This document shows positions 19,290-27,023 of a stretch of 49,621 nt of DNA, in pieces; the first letter of the stretch is position 1, and every line of letters begins with the position of its first letter. Under the pieces are notes generated by a model. The model was given only the letters and a program-made list of their open reading frames with translations, was not told the origin of the DNA and did not search any database. This DNA is from Desulfonatronum sp. GTDB lineage: Bacteria; Desulfobacterota; Desulfovibrionia; Desulfovibrionales; Desulfonatronaceae. The position numbers and the translations under genes were made by a program. The DNA is taken from positions 1-49,621 of the forward strand of contig DSBL01000094.1 in the NCBI GenBank assembly GCA_011049455.1, in the 5' to 3' direction.

Positions 19290-20168
19290 TCACGTACTTT
19301 TCCTGTAAACGATGCCCCCTGGTTTGATCAGAGGTTGAAAAACCCTGGAAAGTTTGTGGATGGTTTCCGAGTGACCGAGAACAAGATATCCTCCGGGGAG
19401 GAGATTGTCGTAAAAATTGCTGATCAGTTTCTGCTTCACGGCGTCGTCAAAGTAGATGATCACGTTGCGGCAAAAGATGATGTGCGACTTCGGCACGCGC
19501 TTTACGGCCAGCTTGTCGTTGAGGTTGATCAGGCCAAGGGAAACGAGCTTCTGGACTTTCGGGTGGATCTTGTATCCCTGGGTTTCCTTGATGAAATATC
19601 GGTCGACAACGTCCTTGGGAGTGGTGCGCAGGGCATATTCTCCATAGAGCCCGGCCTGGGCCTTGGCAATCATGTCCGGCGAAAGATCGTTGGCCGTGAT
19701 TTGTATTTTCCAGCCGATAATGGACATGCGCAAGATTTCATGGAGCATGATGCCCAGAGTGTAGGGCTCTTCCCCGGAGGAACAGCCCGCGGACCAGATA
19801 TGCAGGGATTTGTTCCCGGCTGCCTCGCATTCCTGAAGAACGTTTTTCAGAACATGGGTTTCAAAAACGTCAAGCTGCTTGGTATCCCTGAAAAAACTGG
19901 TTTCATTGGTGGTAATTTTCGTGAAAAAATATTTCAGTTCCGTGTTCTTGTCGGGGCCGTGGTGCAACATCATTAGATATTCCGAATAGTTGCGTAGTCC
20001 AAGTTGCAGGATTCGTGGCCCCAGGCGGTTTTCCAGCAGATATTTGCGGCGTTCAGGGATATCGATGCCCACGAGATCATAAATGAACCGGCGCAACTCG
20101 GCGAACTCCCTGGTGCTGATGGGAGGAGTCTTTCGCAGGGTCAAGGATGCGGGTTTCAATGGTTCCAT
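19290..20168 (-). CDS. cheR: Chemotaxis protein methyltransferase CheR
   Basis: 292 residues. The N-terminal helical domain (FIYDLVGIDIPERRKYLLENRL, GLRNYSEYL) is followed by the SAM-binding domain: TNETSFFRDTKQL, IWSAGCSSGEEPYTLG, ITANDLSPDMIAKAQ, FCRNVIIYFD and LVLGHSET. It methylates glutamate side chains of chemoreceptors. It is the first gene of the cheR-HDOD-cheX run. No receptor, cheA, cheW or cheB is seen nearby, so partners must be elsewhere in the genome. Confidence 0.93.
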   Translation of the reverse strand: MEPLKPASLTLRKTPPISTREFAELRRFIYDLVGIDIPERRKYLLENRLGPRILQLGLRNYSEYLMMLHHGPDKNTELKYFFTKITTNETSFFRDTKQLDVFETHVLKNVLQECEAAGNKSLHIWSAGCSSGEEPYTLGIMLHEILRMSIIGWKIQITANDLSPDMIAKAQAGLYGEYALRTTPKDVVDRYFIKETQGYKIHPKVQKLVSLGLINLNDKLAVKRVPKSHIIFCRNVIIYFDDAVKQKLISNFYDNLLPGGYLVLGHSETIHKLSRVFQPLIKPGGIVYRKST

Positions 20169-20384
20169 GTGGCGACATCCATGGTCAAAGGTCTTTGCGC
20201 CTCTTAAGTATAAAGTATTACTAAATCAAAAGAGAAAGTAAAGGTTCAATAAAAATTAAGGGTTGGAATATAAGCGAGCAGCATGGTCCACCAGTGGCGA
20301 TCATAAAAAAACCTTGGCGCGAGCCAAATGACAGGTCGCAGCGAAGATTTCACCCCTTGAAGCCTTGGCGTACTTCAGGGAATG

Positions 20385-20427
20385 AAAAAACATAAAGCGA
20401 TCCGCAAAGGATCGCTTTATGTTTTTT
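20385..20427. terminator. Strong bidirectional terminator after rpmA
   Basis: Perfect 13-bp stem CATAAAGCGATCC (20391-20403) / GGATCGCTTTATG (20409-20421) with a 5-nt loop, flanked by AAAAAA and TTTTTT. It ends the rplU-rpmA transcript on the minus strand and separates it from cheR. The rest of the 20169-20482 gap holds no gene. Confidence 0.9.
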
Positions 20428-20482
20428 CGGATCAGGGAATGCGCGCCAAAGGACGCGTTCATTCCCGAAAAATCAAGAGTCG

Positions 20483-20749
20483 TTACGCTGATGCGATAAT
20501 GTTCACCCTGGTTTTGACTTTGCGCCGTCTGGTGTATCGCTCGAATTGAACCAGGCCGTCGGTCAATGCGAACAGGGTGTAATCCTTGCCCATGCCGACG
20601 TTGAGGCCGGGATGAAATTTAGTGCCCAGCTGCCGCACCAGGATGTTGCCGGCCAAAACCTGCTGTCCTCCGAAGCGCTTCACGCCACGGCGCTGACCGG
20701 CGCTGTCCCGCCCGTTTCTTGAGCTTCCACCTGCTTTTTTATGTGCCAT
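20483..20749 (-). CDS. rpmA: Ribosomal protein bL27
   Basis: 88 residues. [36 protein letters not shown] and [16 protein letters not shown] are diagnostic of bL27, whose N-terminal tail reaches the peptidyl-transferase centre. No extra N-terminal cleavage extension is present. It follows rplU after 166 bp. Confidence 0.97.
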   Translation of the reverse strand: MAHKKAGGSSRNGRDSAGQRRGVKRFGGQQVLAGNILVRQLGTKFHPGLNVGMGKDYTLFALTDGLVQFERYTRRRKVKTRVNIIASA

Positions 20750-20915
20750 GATGCCCTCCGATGCTGTCCGGTGATAAAAAAAACGCTGGCCCGGGTTGTC
20801 TTGAAGGATTCAAATCCTCTCGGGTGCAAAAAATTCTTCTGGTTTGAAATCTTGTCGTGTCCGACGAGCATGTTTTCGTCTCAACCCGCCAGAAGTAAAA
20901 AACCTCAACAGACGC

Positions 20916-21230
20916 CTACGCCTGAATGGATTTGACCTTGACCCGGGTGAATTCCTGCCGGTGGCCTTGTTTTTTTCTGGAGTCCTTGCGGCGCAAAAAG
21001 CGAAAGACAATGATCTTCTTGTCCCGTCCATGCTCCAAAACTTCACAGGCCACGCTGGCCTCGGGCAGATAGGGCTGTCCAGCCTTGGCTTCGTTTTCGC
21101 CGCCCACCATCAAGACCTTGTCCAGGATCACGTCCGTGCCTGGTTCAGCTTGGATCCTGTCGACCTTGAGGCTCAATCCCTCTTCCATGCGGTATTGTTT
21201 GCCGCCAGATTCCACGATTGCATATCTCAT
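20916..21230 (-). CDS. rplU: Ribosomal protein bL21
   Basis: 104 residues. MRYAIVESGGKQYRMEEG, LDKVLMVGG and HGRDKKIIVFRFLRRKDSRK match bL21 of the 50S subunit. ATG 21230 was chosen because GGAGG lies 7 nt upstream; a preceding ATG at 21236 touches the GGAGG itself. It is first in the rplU-rpmA unit. Confidence 0.96.
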   Translation of the reverse strand: MRYAIVESGGKQYRMEEGLSLKVDRIQAEPGTDVILDKVLMVGGENEAKAGQPYLPEASVACEVLEHGRDKKIIVFRFLRRKDSRKKQGHRQEFTRVKVKSIQA

Positions 21231-21248
21231 TGTCATCCTCCCAAGTGC

Positions 21249-21289
21249 GAAAACGTTTCTTCTACGCGAAAAGTTTTCTTGACGTCAAG
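21249..21289 (-). promoter_or_regulatory. Possible mRNA leader structure of rplU
   Basis: A bulged hairpin (GAAAAC 21249-21254 with GTTTTC 21273-21278; inner TTTC with GAAA) lies just upstream of the rplU ribosome site. It is bordered by a 12-bp palindrome CTTGACGTCAAG at 21278-21289. Ribosomal-protein operons often carry autoregulatory leaders, so an L21-type leader is possible. Not confirmed. Confidence 0.35.
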
Positions 21290-21623
21290 AGAGGGGATCC
21301 ATTTTGTCAGGGTCCCGTCAAAGTCGTCTTTTCAGGCCGGCCATTCTGGTTTTTCGAGAGCCGTAAACTTCCTCGCTGCCTGCGTAAGGAAAAACCGATG
21401 CGTTCCGAAAACCATGATCATGTGGCATTATTGGCAGGCAGTTGTTTTTCCAACGCAGGGCATGCTCGGTCAGACAGTACATTCTCGAAAAATCAGCACG
21501 GCCGGCCTTCTCGCAAGCTACATACCATTTTTGCTGGTCCAAAAAGAAGACCTTGACCGTGCCCTGTCCATTTTGGATGAATTGATTTTCATGATTATTA
21601 TGAACGGGTTTCGCCCAGGAGCA
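21290..21623. other. Gene-free stretch between rplU and comF
   Basis: No certain gene. A plus frame at about 21500-21620 reads VQKEDLDRALSILDEL and FMIIMNGFRPGA, which looks protein-like but has no clear start and no recognised family; it may be a remnant or chance. The rplU promoter should lie here. Confidence 0.35.
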
Positions 21624-22409
21624 TCAGGCCCTGGCCAGGATCAGCAGGGAAACCTCCGCGGCTCCGGCCTGAAGCAAGGCCTTGACCGCGGTTCGGGCCG
21701 TGGCCCCGGTGGTCAAAATATCGTCCACAAGCAGGATGGATCGCCCCTGAACCTCGTCTGGCCGGGCGAGAAATGCACCTTTTAAATTGTTCATGCGTTG
21801 GGATCGGGGCAAGGTATGCTGGGCCGGCGTCTCCCGGACACGAACCAAGGCTCGCGAACTGATGGCCGCCGAGGCATGGCCGGCAACTCCGTTGGCCAAT
21901 TCCAGGCTTTGGTTGAACCCCCGGGCGCGCAGCTTGTCAGGGTGCAGAGGGATGGGAACGGTCAGATCAAAATGAGGAGCTTCGCGGCTTACAAGCGCAA
22001 ACAGGAGCATTTCGCGCAAGATCAAGGCCAAACCCAGCTGTGACTGAAATTTGAATCGCAAAATCAAGTTTTTGAGCAATCCGTCATAGCAGCCGTAAAA
22101 AAAGACCTCGCGCCAGGGAGGGGGAGAGCGTCGGCAGTCCAGGCACAAGGAGACCTGTTCAGAGGATAAGCCGAACAGCAGACCGCAACGTGGACAATAG
22201 CCGCCCAACCTTGGTTTCAGAAGCGTTTTGCAGGCAGTGCACGTTCCGGGCAAAGCAAGGTCCAACCAAGACTGATCACCAGGGGCGGGGCATGCGCCGC
22301 AAACAGCGCAGCGTTGATGAAATCCAGGAAAAACGTGCTTTAGAAAATGGGTCAAGGGCCGCGGCAAAATGGCCATGGAGGTGCTCTCGGTCCGCTGTAG
22401 CGGAATCAT
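21624..22409 (-). CDS. comF: ComF-family phosphoribosyltransferase-like protein
   Basis: 261 residues. The N-terminal zinc-finger-like region has Cys pairs CAVCGACPAP, CTACK, CPRCG and CLDC. The C-terminal phosphoribosyltransferase domain has VPIPLHPDKLRARGFNQSLELA and the PRPP-binding loop ILLVDDILTTGATA. ComF acts in natural-competence DNA uptake or DNA processing in several bacteria. ATG 22409 directly abuts the TGA of the upstream flavoprotein (TGA-ATG), indicating coupling; ATG 22376 (MAILPRPL) is the alternative start. Confidence 0.9.
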   Translation of the reverse strand: MIPLQRTESTSMAILPRPLTHFLKHVFPGFHQRCAVCGACPAPGDQSWLDLALPGTCTACKTLLKPRLGGYCPRCGLLFGLSSEQVSLCLDCRRSPPPWREVFFYGCYDGLLKNLILRFKFQSQLGLALILREMLLFALVSREAPHFDLTVPIPLHPDKLRARGFNQSLELANGVAGHASAAISSRALVRVRETPAQHTLPRSQRMNNLKGAFLARPDEVQGRSILLVDDILTTGATARTAVKALLQAGAAEVSLLILARA

Positions 22410-23075
22410 TCAATACGGTCTTGTTGCCGGGTGCAGCGCCTTCCAGGCATGGGTTCCCGCAATGGTCAGGGACTCCACGGCGTCGTGATCGGCCTGCAGG
22501 TCCTCGGGCGCGTCCAATCCCCTGAAGGAGAACTGGTCTTGGATTGCAAAGTTAAAGGTCCAAAGAAAATATTTCAATGTGAGCATGGCGCCGTCGAACA
22601 GTTTTTTCCCCTGCTTTCGTCCGGCGACGAGGTTGATGACGGCCGGGCGCTGGGGGAGCTCGAGGAGGGCTTGGTCCTTTTTTTCGCGGCGCAGGTAGTA
22701 GCTTTGGCTGCGATCGATCCAGGCCTTGAATTGGGCCGGGAGATGGTAGAAGTAGATGGGCGCGGAGATGAACAGCAGCGGCGCGGAAAGAAGAACCTGG
22801 AACAGCGGCGCGCTTTGATCCATGTCCGTCAAGAAGCAGTCCCCATGGGGATCCTGCAGGCAGCGATGGCATCCCAGGCATGGGTGGATATTGAAATGAC
22901 GCAGGAAATACAGACGGCACTTCCCGCCGGCCTGGCGAATCCCTGAACGGAAGCATTCCGCTGCATGGTCGCTGTTCCCGCCGGCCCGCGGGCTGCACGA
23001 AAACGCCGCGGGAACGCCGTAAATATCGTCCATGTACAAAGCGGGATCTTCTTCGGGAAACCTTGTGTTGGCCAT
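22410..23075 (-). CDS. NADPH-dependent FMN reductase-like flavoprotein with a CxxCxxC motif
   Basis: 221 residues. The flavodoxin-like fold is seen in FSCSPRAGGNSDHAAECF (FMN phosphate loop), LLFISAPIYFYHLPAQFKAWIDR and AVINLVAGRKQGKK. The segment HPCLGCHRCLQDPHGDC has the C-x2-C-x2-C-x7-C spacing seen in iron-sulfur flavoproteins of anaerobes, which hold a 4Fe-4S cluster beside FMN. A redox role in oxygen or peroxide defence or electron transfer is known for that family; the substrate here is not known. It lies between a glyoxalase II-like gene and comF on one strand. Confidence 0.82.
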   Translation of the reverse strand: MANTRFPEEDPALYMDDIYGVPAAFSCSPRAGGNSDHAAECFRSGIRQAGGKCRLYFLRHFNIHPCLGCHRCLQDPHGDCFLTDMDQSAPLFQVLLSAPLLFISAPIYFYHLPAQFKAWIDRSQSYYLRREKKDQALLELPQRPAVINLVAGRKQGKKLFDGAMLTLKYFLWTFNFAIQDQFSFRGLDAPEDLQADHDAVESLTIAGTHAWKALHPATRPY

Positions 23076-23096
23076 GACCGTCGGTCTATCCGGTTG

Positions 23097-23717
23097 CTAT
23101 TCTACAAAAAAAGGGTTGCCTGCCTGTTCCTCGGCAATGGTCGTGGCCGGGCCGTGACCCGGATAGACCCTGGTATCCGGGGGCAGGGCGAAAAGTTGAG
23201 AGCGGACGGTATCCAGCAGGGTTTCCAGGTCGCCGCCGAAAAAATCCGTCCTGCCGATGGAGCCGGCGAAAAGCACGTCGCCGACAAAGACCGCGGTCAG
23301 ATCCGGGAAATAAAAGGACAGGCTCCCGGGGCTGTGACCAGGCGTGGGCAGAACCAGGCAGTCCAGGCCAATGAAGGACTGCCTGCCTTCACGCAGCGTC
23401 TGATAGGCAAAATCCTCCACCTTGGGCATGCCCATGTAGTTGCCGCGCCCAAGGCCGCTGGCCAAAAGCGGCACGTCTTTTTCCGGCACGAGGATGGGCG
23501 CTCCCGTTGCCTTGTGCAAGGCTTGGTTGCCGTACAGATGGTCAAAATGCAGATGCGTGTTCAGGATCATCCGGATCTGCGCATTCCGGGTTTGGGCTTG
23601 GCGGACAACCGGCTCTGGCGGGCCGCCCGGGTCGATGACCAGGGCGTCCTTATCGTTTGACACCAGGTAGCAATTGGTCTGCAAGGGCCCGAGTGCAAAG
23701 GCGTGAATGTCCGGCAT
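23097..23717 (-). CDS. Metallo-beta-lactamase-fold hydrolase, glyoxalase II-like
   Basis: 206 residues. Motifs: LGPLQTNCYLVSN, LNTHLHFDHLYGN (THxHxDH), PTPGHSPGSLSFYF, VGDVLFAGSIGRTDF and YPGHGPATT. This layout belongs to the glyoxalase II/YcbL group of the metallo-beta-lactamase fold. These enzymes hydrolyse thioesters such as S-lactoylglutathione or related thiol esters. ATG 23717 gives MPDIHAFALGP; the start overlaps the end region of the nitroreductase gene with one nucleotide between stop and start. Confidence 0.88.
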   Translation of the reverse strand: MPDIHAFALGPLQTNCYLVSNDKDALVIDPGGPPEPVVRQAQTRNAQIRMILNTHLHFDHLYGNQALHKATGAPILVPEKDVPLLASGLGRGNYMGMPKVEDFAYQTLREGRQSFIGLDCLVLPTPGHSPGSLSFYFPDLTAVFVGDVLFAGSIGRTDFFGGDLETLLDTVRSQLFALPPDTRVYPGHGPATTIAEEQAGNPFFVE

Positions 23718-23718
23718 T

Positions 23719-24240
23719 TCAGAAATCCTCCAGCAAGAGGTCGGCCAGGGGGCAGCGGGTGGAGGATCCCGAGTGGCCCGGATGGCCCAGGGCAATGAAA
23801 GCCATCAGGCGCAACAGTTCGGAATCCAGGTGCAGCATCTTGAGCACATCGGCTTCCTGGTTGATGATTTCTCCCAGCCAGACGCCGCCCAGGCCGAGTC
23901 CATGGATGGCCAGGAGCATGTTTTGGATGCAGGCGCCGGCGGCCTGATGATCCTTGACGTCATGGTACATTTCGGATTTTTTCAGAAAAACGCCGATCAG
24001 GGCCGCGGCTTGGCGCACCACATGGGAGTATTTTGTACAGCTTTGGAGGGCCTCTTTGCGCGGGTCGCTGTTTTGAAGCACCAGAAAACGCCAGGGCTGG
24101 TTGTTCAGGCCGCTGGGAGCCCAACGTCCCGCATCCAGGATGCGCCGCAAATCCTCGGTCGCCACGGGTTTGGAGGTGAATTCGCGGATGCTGCGGCGTT
24201 CCAAAATCGTTTGCAATATCGTGGGGTCAGGAGGCGGCAT
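23719..24240 (-). CDS. Nitroreductase-family protein
   Basis: 173 residues. ERRSIREFTSKPVATEDLRRIL, GRWAPSGLNNQPWRFLVL and NMLLAIHGLGLGGVWLG are typical of the FMN-dependent nitroreductase fold. The GxNNQPWRF segment contacts FMN. The physiological substrate is unknown. ATG 24240 (MPPPDPTILQ) matches the normal family start. It belongs to the minus-strand run ending in comF. Confidence 0.9.
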   Translation of the reverse strand: MPPPDPTILQTILERRSIREFTSKPVATEDLRRILDAGRWAPSGLNNQPWRFLVLQNSDPRKEALQSCTKYSHVVRQAAALIGVFLKKSEMYHDVKDHQAAGACIQNMLLAIHGLGLGGVWLGEIINQEADVLKMLHLDSELLRLMAFIALGHPGHSGSSTRCPLADLLLEDF

Positions 24241-24254
24241 AATGTCCCTCGAAC

Positions 24255-24437
24255 CTATTTTTTCCGGTTTTGTTGAATGCGGTGGGCCGTGAAGGCGCCG
24301 AGCAGCCCGCAACAGACGCCAAGAAAAAAAGACCTCGCCGGGTCCATGCCGAACCATACGGCCATCAATCCGATGGAACCGCCGATGATTGCCCCGCGAA
24401 TCAGCGGGTGCAAGCCTTTGGGAGCGTTTTCGGTCAT
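24255..24437 (-). CDS. Small two-helix membrane protein
   Basis: 60 residues. Two hydrophobic segments (LIRGAIIGGSIGLMAVWFGM and FFLGVCCGLLGAFTAH) and a basic tail (RIQQNRKK) predict a small inner-membrane protein. Codon use fits its neighbours and it sits 14 nt before the nitroreductase start. No family was recognised; glycine-rich helices suggest a membrane helper protein. ATG 24437 (MTENAPKGL) is preferred; the open frame extends 29 codons further. Confidence 0.6.
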   Translation of the reverse strand: MTENAPKGLHPLIRGAIIGGSIGLMAVWFGMDPARSFFLGVCCGLLGAFTAHRIQQNRKK

Positions 24438-24579
24438 TTCACCACCCGTTTTTGACGACCACCCTACAGTCCCTGGCATACCCTGGCAAGAGCGATCGTT
24501 ATCCTGCACGCGGGACGAGGACATTGCCGAGGGCGGCTATTCCGGCTATAGCAAACCAGTTTTTATTGACGAGCATTTC

Positions 24580-25308
24580 ATGAACCATACCAATGAGAAT
24601 CGCGGAGCCCCTGTCGCGTCATGCCCTGAGCAGTCTTCGGGGCACGGCGTCTCTCCTGAACGTATTCAGCGGCTTGTTCATTTCTTTTTCGAGGTGGGCA
24701 TGTTGCGCAAGACCCCTCGATCCGGATACCAGTTTCTCGGTTCCGGCGGGGAAAATGTGGCCGAGCATTCCTTTCGGACAGCGGTCATCGGGTATGTGCT
24801 GGCTTCCCTGGCCGGAGCGGACGTATTCAGGACCGTGGGCATGGCCCTGTTTCACGATCTGCACGAGGCACGCATCGGCGACTTCAATTACGTCAACCGG
24901 ATCTACAACAGCCGTGATTCCCTTCTGGCCCTGGAACATGCCTTGCAGGGCACCGGACTGGACGAGGTGTCGCAGTGGTGGCGGGAACTGGAGGCGGGTG
25001 AGAGCCTGGAGTCCCTTTTGGCGCATGACGCCGATCAGTTGGATTTGATCCTGAACCTGAAGCAGGAGCAGGACTTGGGCAACCCCTATGCCCGCAAATG
25101 GCTGGATTGCGCCCTGCCGAGGCTGCGTACGGATCTGGGCAGGGCGCTGGCGGAGATGACAGTCCGCACGGACCACACGGAGTGGTGGTTTTCCGGGCCG
25201 GACCCGTCCTGGTGGCGGGAAGGGCACAAGCCCGACAGGCCGGGCAGCGGTGAAATCACCGCAGGCTGTGTTGCCTCAAGAAATTCCGGCCGGGGCAGTG
25301 ATTCATGA
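24580..25308 (+). CDS. HD-domain phosphohydrolase (YfbR-like)
   Basis: 242 residues. The HD fold is clear: VAEHSFRTAVIGYVLA (first His), MALFHDLHEARIGDF (HD pair), and LAHDADQLDLILNLKQ (final Asp). This order matches 5'-deoxynucleotidase YfbR and related HD hydrolases acting on nucleoside monophosphates; the true substrate is not known. ATG 24580 (MNHTNENRG) was chosen; the first 25 residues are variable. The last about 30 residues are Gly/Ser/Arg-rich and probably disordered. It is divergent from the small membrane protein gene and upstream of mlaE. Confidence 0.82.
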   Translation: MNHTNENRGAPVASCPEQSSGHGVSPERIQRLVHFFFEVGMLRKTPRSGYQFLGSGGENVAEHSFRTAVIGYVLASLAGADVFRTVGMALFHDLHEARIGDFNYVNRIYNSRDSLLALEHALQGTGLDEVSQWWRELEAGESLESLLAHDADQLDLILNLKQEQDLGNPYARKWLDCALPRLRTDLGRALAEMTVRTDHTEWWFSGPDPSWWREGHKPDRPGSGEITAGCVASRNSGRGSDS

Positions 25309-25317
25309 CATGGGGGT

Positions 25318-25336
25318 GAACGCCGCCGCGGCGTTC
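25318..25336. other. GC-rich hairpin between the HD gene and mlaE
   Basis: GAACGCC and GGCGTTC form a 7-bp stem with loop GCCGC just after the HD gene stop. There is no following T-run, so it may only partly terminate or may stabilise mRNA. Confidence 0.3.
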
Positions 25337-25445
25337 GTGCTCCGGACTCGGCAAGACCGCCCACGGCCAAGAACATTGCGGCCTCTCAGCGACACGTTTT
25401 TTCGGGAAGCATGAACATGTCCAAACCACAAACGATTGCTTGGCT

Positions 25446-26219
25446 ATGATGACCAATCTCGTGGCGGCGCTGGGCCGAGCTGTTCTCACCCTGCTCCGGG
25501 AGTCCGGGCGGATGATGCTCCTGCTTTTGGAAGCCTTGTCCTGGTTGGTCAGACCGCCCTGGCGATGGAGATTGTTTTTCAAGCAAATGGAGTTCATCGG
25601 CGTGAACTCCCTGTTCGTGGTGGCCTTGACCTCGCTGTTCACGGGCATGGTCCTGGCTTTGCAAACCTATTACGCGTTCCGGATGTTTTCCGCGGAAACC
25701 CTGGTCGGCGCCACCGTAGCCCTGTCCATGACCCGCGAGCTGGGTCCGGTGATCACGGCGTTGATGGTCACGGGCCGAGCCGGGTCGGCCATTGCCGCGG
25801 AGATCGGGACCATGCGGGTCACGGAGCAGGTGGACGCTCTGACAGTAATGGCCATCAATCCGGTGCAGTATCTGGTCTTGCCCAGAGTGGTGGCCGGGAT
25901 CATCATGCTGCCTCTGCTCACGGCGGTCTCCGATTTTATCGGTGTAGTGGGCGGGTATCTTGTGGGCGTGAAGCTTCTGGGCATCCACGGCGGTTTGTTC
26001 ATGAACAAGATCTACGAATACGTGGAGTTCAGCGATATTTACGACGGCCTTGTCAAGGCGGCCTGCTTCGGGCTGATTCTCACCCTGGTGGGAGCCTACA
26101 AGGGCTTTTACACCAGGGGCGGGGCCGAGGGCGTGGGCCGGGCCACGACCCAGTCCGTGGTGCTGTCCTCGGTGTTGATTCTGACCAGCGATTATGTGCT
26201 CACGGCCCTGATGATGTAA
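25446..26219 (+). CDS. mlaE: MlaE-type ABC permease for lipid transport
   Basis: 257 residues with about five membrane helices. Family motifs: FFKQMEFIGVNSLFVVALTSL, SMTRELGPVITALMVTGRAGSA, AEIGTMRVTEQVDAL and MAINPVQYLVLPRVVAG. It is the membrane subunit of MCE-type transporters that move phospholipids between inner and outer membrane. ATG 25446 or 25449 are possible starts; no strong ribosome site is seen. mlaF starts 14 nt after it. Confidence 0.92.
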   Translation: MMTNLVAALGRAVLTLLRESGRMMLLLLEALSWLVRPPWRWRLFFKQMEFIGVNSLFVVALTSLFTGMVLALQTYYAFRMFSAETLVGATVALSMTRELGPVITALMVTGRAGSAIAAEIGTMRVTEQVDALTVMAINPVQYLVLPRVVAGIIMLPLLTAVSDFIGVVGGYLVGVKLLGIHGGLFMNKIYEYVEFSDIYDGLVKAACFGLILTLVGAYKGFYTRGGAEGVGRATTQSVVLSSVLILTSDYVLTALMM

Positions 26220-26232
26220 ATGGTGAACAACC

Positions 26233-26982
26233 ATGGAACCGATCATTGAACTGCGCAAGGTGCAAAAAAGCTTTGGACAGGAAAGGGTGCTGCGGTCGCT
26301 GGATCTCTCCATTCCCAAGGATTCCGTGAGCGTGATCATCGGCCGCAGCGGCGGAGGCAAGAGCGTCCTGATGAAGCACATCATCGGCCTGATGCGTCCG
26401 GATCAAGGACAGGTGCTCATCGAGGGCCAGGACATCTCCCGGCTGAATGAGCGGAACATCGCGCCGATTCGGCGCAAGTTCGGGATGCTCTTTCAGGAAT
26501 CGGCCCTGTTCGATTCCATGACCGTGGAAGACAACGTGGCTTTTCCGCTGCTGGAGCACTCCCGGAAAAATCGGCGTGAGATCAGGGACATCGTGGAAAC
26601 CAAGCTGGCTTCCGTGGGTCTCAAGAACATGGGCCATAAAATGCCCGCGGAGTTGTCCGGGGGCATGCGCAAACGGGTCGGGTTGGCCCGGGCCCTGGCC
26701 CTGGACCCGAAGATCGTGCTTTTTGACGAGCCCACATCCGGGTTGGATCCGGTCATGGCCGCGATCATCAACGAACTGATCGTGCGTACCCAGTCCGAGT
26801 TCCGGGCCACCTGCGTGGTCATCAGCCATGATATTCCCGCGGCCATGAGCACGGGACACAGACTGTTCATGCTTTTCGAGGGCAGGATCATCGCCGAGGG
26901 CACTCCCGGGGAAATTCAGGATTGGGACGATCCGGTGGTCCAGCAATTCATCCACGGCCGGGCCGAGGGCCCCATCGCCTGA
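26233..26982 (+). CDS. mlaF: MlaF-type ABC ATPase for lipid transport
   Basis: 249 residues. Walker A GRSGGGKS near 36-43, the Q-loop in MLFQESALFD, signature LSGGMRKRVGLARALA and Walker B VLFDEPTSGLD are all present. GGMRKR in place of GGQ-type signatures is characteristic of the MlaF branch. It powers the MlaE permease. Between mlaE and the mlaD-like gene, in the usual E-F-D order. Confidence 0.94.
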   Translation: MEPIIELRKVQKSFGQERVLRSLDLSIPKDSVSVIIGRSGGGKSVLMKHIIGLMRPDQGQVLIEGQDISRLNERNIAPIRRKFGMLFQESALFDSMTVEDNVAFPLLEHSRKNRREIRDIVETKLASVGLKNMGHKMPAELSGGMRKRVGLARALALDPKIVLFDEPTSGLDPVMAAIINELIVRTQSEFRATCVVISHDIPAAMSTGHRLFMLFEGRIIAEGTPGEIQDWDDPVVQQFIHGRAEGPIA

Positions 26983-27023
26983 AGCAATACATTGTCAATG
27001 ACCGCATCCATTGGAGTACAGCC

